The notes under the pieces: model-generated
Seen by the model: only the letters and a program-made list of their open reading frames with translations
Told to the model about the DNA's origin: nothing
The model's database searches: none
Shown here: in pieces, positions 61,687 to 64,000 of the stretch
How the letters are laid out: each line of letters starts with the position of its first letter
Numbering within the stretch: position 1 is the stretch's first letter
Position numbers and translations under genes: made by a program
Assembly (NCBI GenBank): GCA_023417315.1
Contig: JAEZFW010000017.1
Coordinates: forward strand, 161,952-225,951
Direction of reading: 5' to 3'
Source of the DNA: Pseudomonadota bacterium
GTDB taxonomy: Bacteria > Pseudomonadota > Gammaproteobacteria > Steroidobacterales > Steroidobacteraceae
Length of the DNA: 64,000 nt

Positions 61687-63986
61687 TGAGGACAGAAGAT
61701 ACCGCCCGGGACTCGAAGCCGAAACTCAGCCGGCGAGAATTCCTGATCACGAGTACGGTGGTCGGTGGCGGACTCGCACTTTCGGTCGCACTGATGGAAT
61801 CGGCACGTGCCAACGCGCGGCAGAGCGCTTCATTTGAGCCGAGCGAGATCGGTCCGTGGCTAACCATTGCACCAGACGACACCGTACTGATACGTGTCCC
61901 CTGCCCTGAAACTGGCAACGGGGCGATGACGCTGGCTGCACTGCTCATCGCTGAAGAATTGGGTTGCGATTGGAACAAGACGCGCGTCGAAATGATCTCG
62001 CTCAATCGCGATGCGCGCGCCAACAATGTCTACGGCGCAGTCGAGGGCAAAACGTCTTCCTTCGGCGGGCGTTCGACGACGCCGGCGATGATCGCACTCC
62101 TTCAGCGGATTGGTGCCACCGCGCGCGAACGACTCAAACTGGCCGCTGCCGCACGATGGGATGTTCCCGCCGATGAGATCGAAGCGCGCCAGAGCGTGCT
62201 CACGCATACGCGGACGAATCGATCGCTCCGCTATGGAGAAGTCGCAACCGAGGCCGCCAGCGTCATACTCGCTCGCGAACCGAAGCTCGAAGTCCCGCAG
62301 AAGTTGACGCTGCTCGCGGACAAGCAGATCAATAAAGTCGTCGATGCGCAGATCGTGAATGGCACGGGCATCTACGGGATCGATACGAAAGCGCCCGGCA
62401 TGATCTACGGCGCAGTCATGCAGTCGCCCGTGCATGGCGGCAGGCTCAAGCGTTGCGACTTCGATGCGATTCGTAACATGCCCGGTGTCCTCGGGTTCGT
62501 CGTCGTCGATCCATCCGAGCCGCGCAAGCGGGTCAAGGCAGAACCGCAAGGGCATGAAAGCGCGCCGCAGAGCGCGGTCGTCGTGGTGGCCGAGCACTAC
62601 TGGCAAGCGCGCAAGGCGCTCGAAGCCCTGCCACTCGAATGGGACGACGGCGCAGGCGCGAAGTGGAAGACGACAGAGCAGATCTATGCCGCTCTTCATG
62701 CTGAGATCGAACGCGAGGGCGAAATCGAAGACCAGAAGATCTGGAAGGAAGAAGGCGCGGCACTCGAACGCCTCTCGGCCGCTTCATCCTCACTGATCGA
62801 GGCTACCTACCAAACGCCGTACGCCGATCAAGCACCGCTCGAGCCGCTCAATGGCATGGCGCTCGTCACCGATGATCGCGTCGAGGTGTGGCATTCAGGC
62901 GCGATTGCCTCGCAGTCCTTCGTCATTGCCGCGGAGGAAGCCGGTGTGCCGCTCGAGAAGGTCCATCTTCATCAAGCGCTCGTCGGCGGCAACTTCGGTC
63001 GTCGCAACTTCGCCGACGATTTACGTATCGCGGTTGCGGCCGCGAAGAAGTTCCCAGGTAGACCGGTGAAAGTCATCTGGTCGCGGGAAGAGATGATGCG
63101 CCAGGGTCGCTATCGCTGGATCACCGCAGGTAAGCTGCGCGCGGCGCTGAACGAGGAAGGATTGCCGAGCGCGTTCCACGCGCGCGTCTGCCAATCCGGC
63201 TATGGCATCGCGGGGCTCGACAACATCGCGTACGTGAACGGCTCGATTCCGAATGTACGCATCGAAACTCGCAATCTGCCGTTACACATCCTCTGGGGCT
63301 CGTATCGCGCACCGGGCTATAACTCCTATCCGTTCTTCACGGAGTCGTTCATCGATGAGTGTGCGGCTGCCGCGAAGATCGACCCGCTCGAGTACCGACG
63401 CAAGCTACTCGCGAATCACGCCGATCCGGGCTGGCTCAAATGCTTGAACGAAGTCGCAGCGCGCGCCGGTTGGGGCAAGTCGCTCCCGCGTGGACAAGGA
63501 CAAGGCATCGCGATCAGCAATTGGGGCAATTGGGTTAGCAAGGACCCGCAAGCGGGTACGACCGCCGCAGTAGTCGCGCACGTCGATGTGTCACGTAGTG
63601 GCGAGCTACGTGTGCTGCAGCTCGACATCGCCTTCGATTGCGGTCGAGTGCTCAATCCCGATGCCGTGATCGCGCAGATGCAAGGCGGCGTGCTGTTCGG
63701 CCTGAACATGTCCATCAATGAAGAGCTCAACATCGCGAACGGCCGAATCGTCGAAGGTAACTTCGATCAGTATCCGATGATCCGCATGGCCGACACGCCG
63801 CAAGTGAACGTCCATCTCGGCGGCCTCACCGGACACAGCCGCCTCTCAGAGGTCGGTGAGCCGCCCGTCGGCCCTGTCGGACCTGCGATCGCGAACGCGA
63901 TCTATCGTGCAACCGGCAAGCGCATCCGGTCGATGCCGTTTCGCAAGCAGGAGCTGAGCTGGGGTTGCAGTAGCATCGCGCCTTGA
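61686..63986 (+). CDS. Molybdenum hydroxylase large subunit (IorB-like), Tat-exported
   Basis: The 766-residue protein has a twin-arginine signal (SRREFLITSTVVGGGLALSVAL), so the folded enzyme is exported. The following domains resemble the isoquinoline 1-oxidoreductase/aldehyde-dehydrogenase large subunit: FGGRS and TPYADQAPLEPLNG Mo-pterin segments, QALVGGNFGRR, WGSYRAPGYNSYP, and the GEPPVGPVGPAIANAI segment with the active-site glutamate. No FAD subunit is adjacent; electrons may go to a cytochrome as in IorAB. The substrate may be an N-heterocycle or an aldehyde. Confidence 0.92.
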   Translation: MRTEDTARDSKPKLSRREFLITSTVVGGGLALSVALMESARANARQSASFEPSEIGPWLTIAPDDTVLIRVPCPETGNGAMTLAALLIAEELGCDWNKTRVEMISLNRDARANNVYGAVEGKTSSFGGRSTTPAMIALLQRIGATARERLKLAAAARWDVPADEIEARQSVLTHTRTNRSLRYGEVATEAASVILAREPKLEVPQKLTLLADKQINKVVDAQIVNGTGIYGIDTKAPGMIYGAVMQSPVHGGRLKRCDFDAIRNMPGVLGFVVVDPSEPRKRVKAEPQGHESAPQSAVVVVAEHYWQARKALEALPLEWDDGAGAKWKTTEQIYAALHAEIEREGEIEDQKIWKEEGAALERLSAASSSLIEATYQTPYADQAPLEPLNGMALVTDDRVEVWHSGAIASQSFVIAAEEAGVPLEKVHLHQALVGGNFGRRNFADDLRIAVAAAKKFPGRPVKVIWSREEMMRQGRYRWITAGKLRAALNEEGLPSAFHARVCQSGYGIAGLDNIAYVNGSIPNVRIETRNLPLHILWGSYRAPGYNSYPFFTESFIDECAAAAKIDPLEYRRKLLANHADPGWLKCLNEVAARAGWGKSLPRGQGQGIAISNWGNWVSKDPQAGTTAAVVAHVDVSRSGELRVLQLDIAFDCGRVLNPDAVIAQMQGGVLFGLNMSINEELNIANGRIVEGNFDQYPMIRMADTPQVNVHLGGLTGHSRLSEVGEPPVGPVGPAIANAIYRATGKRIRSMPFRKQELSWGCSSIAP

Positions 63987-64000
63987 ACGCCCCCGGTGAC

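Noticed and set aside
54..63986. Numerous long antisense open frames opposite real genes.
   Set aside because: In GC-rich DNA such frames are expected by codon bias; they lack ribosome-binding sites and folds.

Overview
The window is GC-rich, gene-dense DNA of proteobacterial character. A bphP-bphO bacteriophytochrome pair, a Tat-exported molybdenum hydroxylase, outer-membrane beta-barrels, a GH115 glycosidase and GGDEF/EAL signalling suggest an aerobic, soil- or plant-polymer-associated gammaproteobacterium, perhaps near Steroidobacteraceae. That placement is an inference from gene content, not a measurement. I found no rRNA or tRNA genes, CRISPR array, integrase, transposase or phage module.

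Layout. 1-16 kb: end of a TPR protein, a HupE/UreJ-like membrane protein carrying an EF-hand-like loop, a stand-alone LigD-type primase-polymerase whose 3' end overlaps a convergent ATP-dependent DNA ligase, a LytS/LytTR two-component pair, a DJ-1/PfpI protein, a small outer-membrane barrel, the phytochrome and heme oxygenase pair facing a hybrid histidine kinase, and NIPSNAP and NTF2-like proteins. 16-26 kb: DUF899, an MFS_3 exporter, OsmC, an aldehyde dehydrogenase, and an aa3-type oxidase cluster (CopD-like, DUF2231, COX II, fused COX I+III, small membrane protein).

26.2-35.6 kb: a seven-gene operon in which every junction overlaps (ATGA, GTGA or an 11-nt overlap). It encodes a B12-binding-type radical SAM enzyme, a membrane GT2 glycosyltransferase, a SAM methyltransferase, a membrane-anchored parallel beta-helix protein, a PAS-domain membrane sensor without a kinase, an outer-membrane barrel and a GGDEF-EAL protein. 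A leader with three inverted repeats precedes it. The parts suggest a c-di-GMP-linked system that makes, modifies and exports a cell-surface glycan or glycolipid. I cannot match it to a named locus.

35.7-52.2 kb: a defence- or signalling-like island. It holds three TIR-transmembrane proteins with different C-terminal modules (beta-domain, pentapeptide-like, FGE-sulfatase fold), an operon partner with an SH3 and a CsgG/FlgO-like region, a CapV-like patatin phospholipase beside a deoxyribosyltransferase-like/TPR/Rossmann protein, an 1850-residue protein with two alpha/beta-hydrolase domains, a CHAT caspase-like protease and TPRs, an M15 peptidase with a very basic tail, and an orphan protein. 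One TIR gene is interrupted by an in-frame TAG. This is the best candidate for an undescribed system.

52.4-64 kb: an exported Rossmann-like protein, a DUF885 protein, an anti-sigma-like single-TM protein, DUF418, a small secreted protein, GH115, and the two subunits of an isoquinoline-oxidoreductase-like molybdenum hydroxylase. Two copies of an octamer-based inverted repeat lie here. Two other repeat clusters lie near 18.6 and 19.3 kb.
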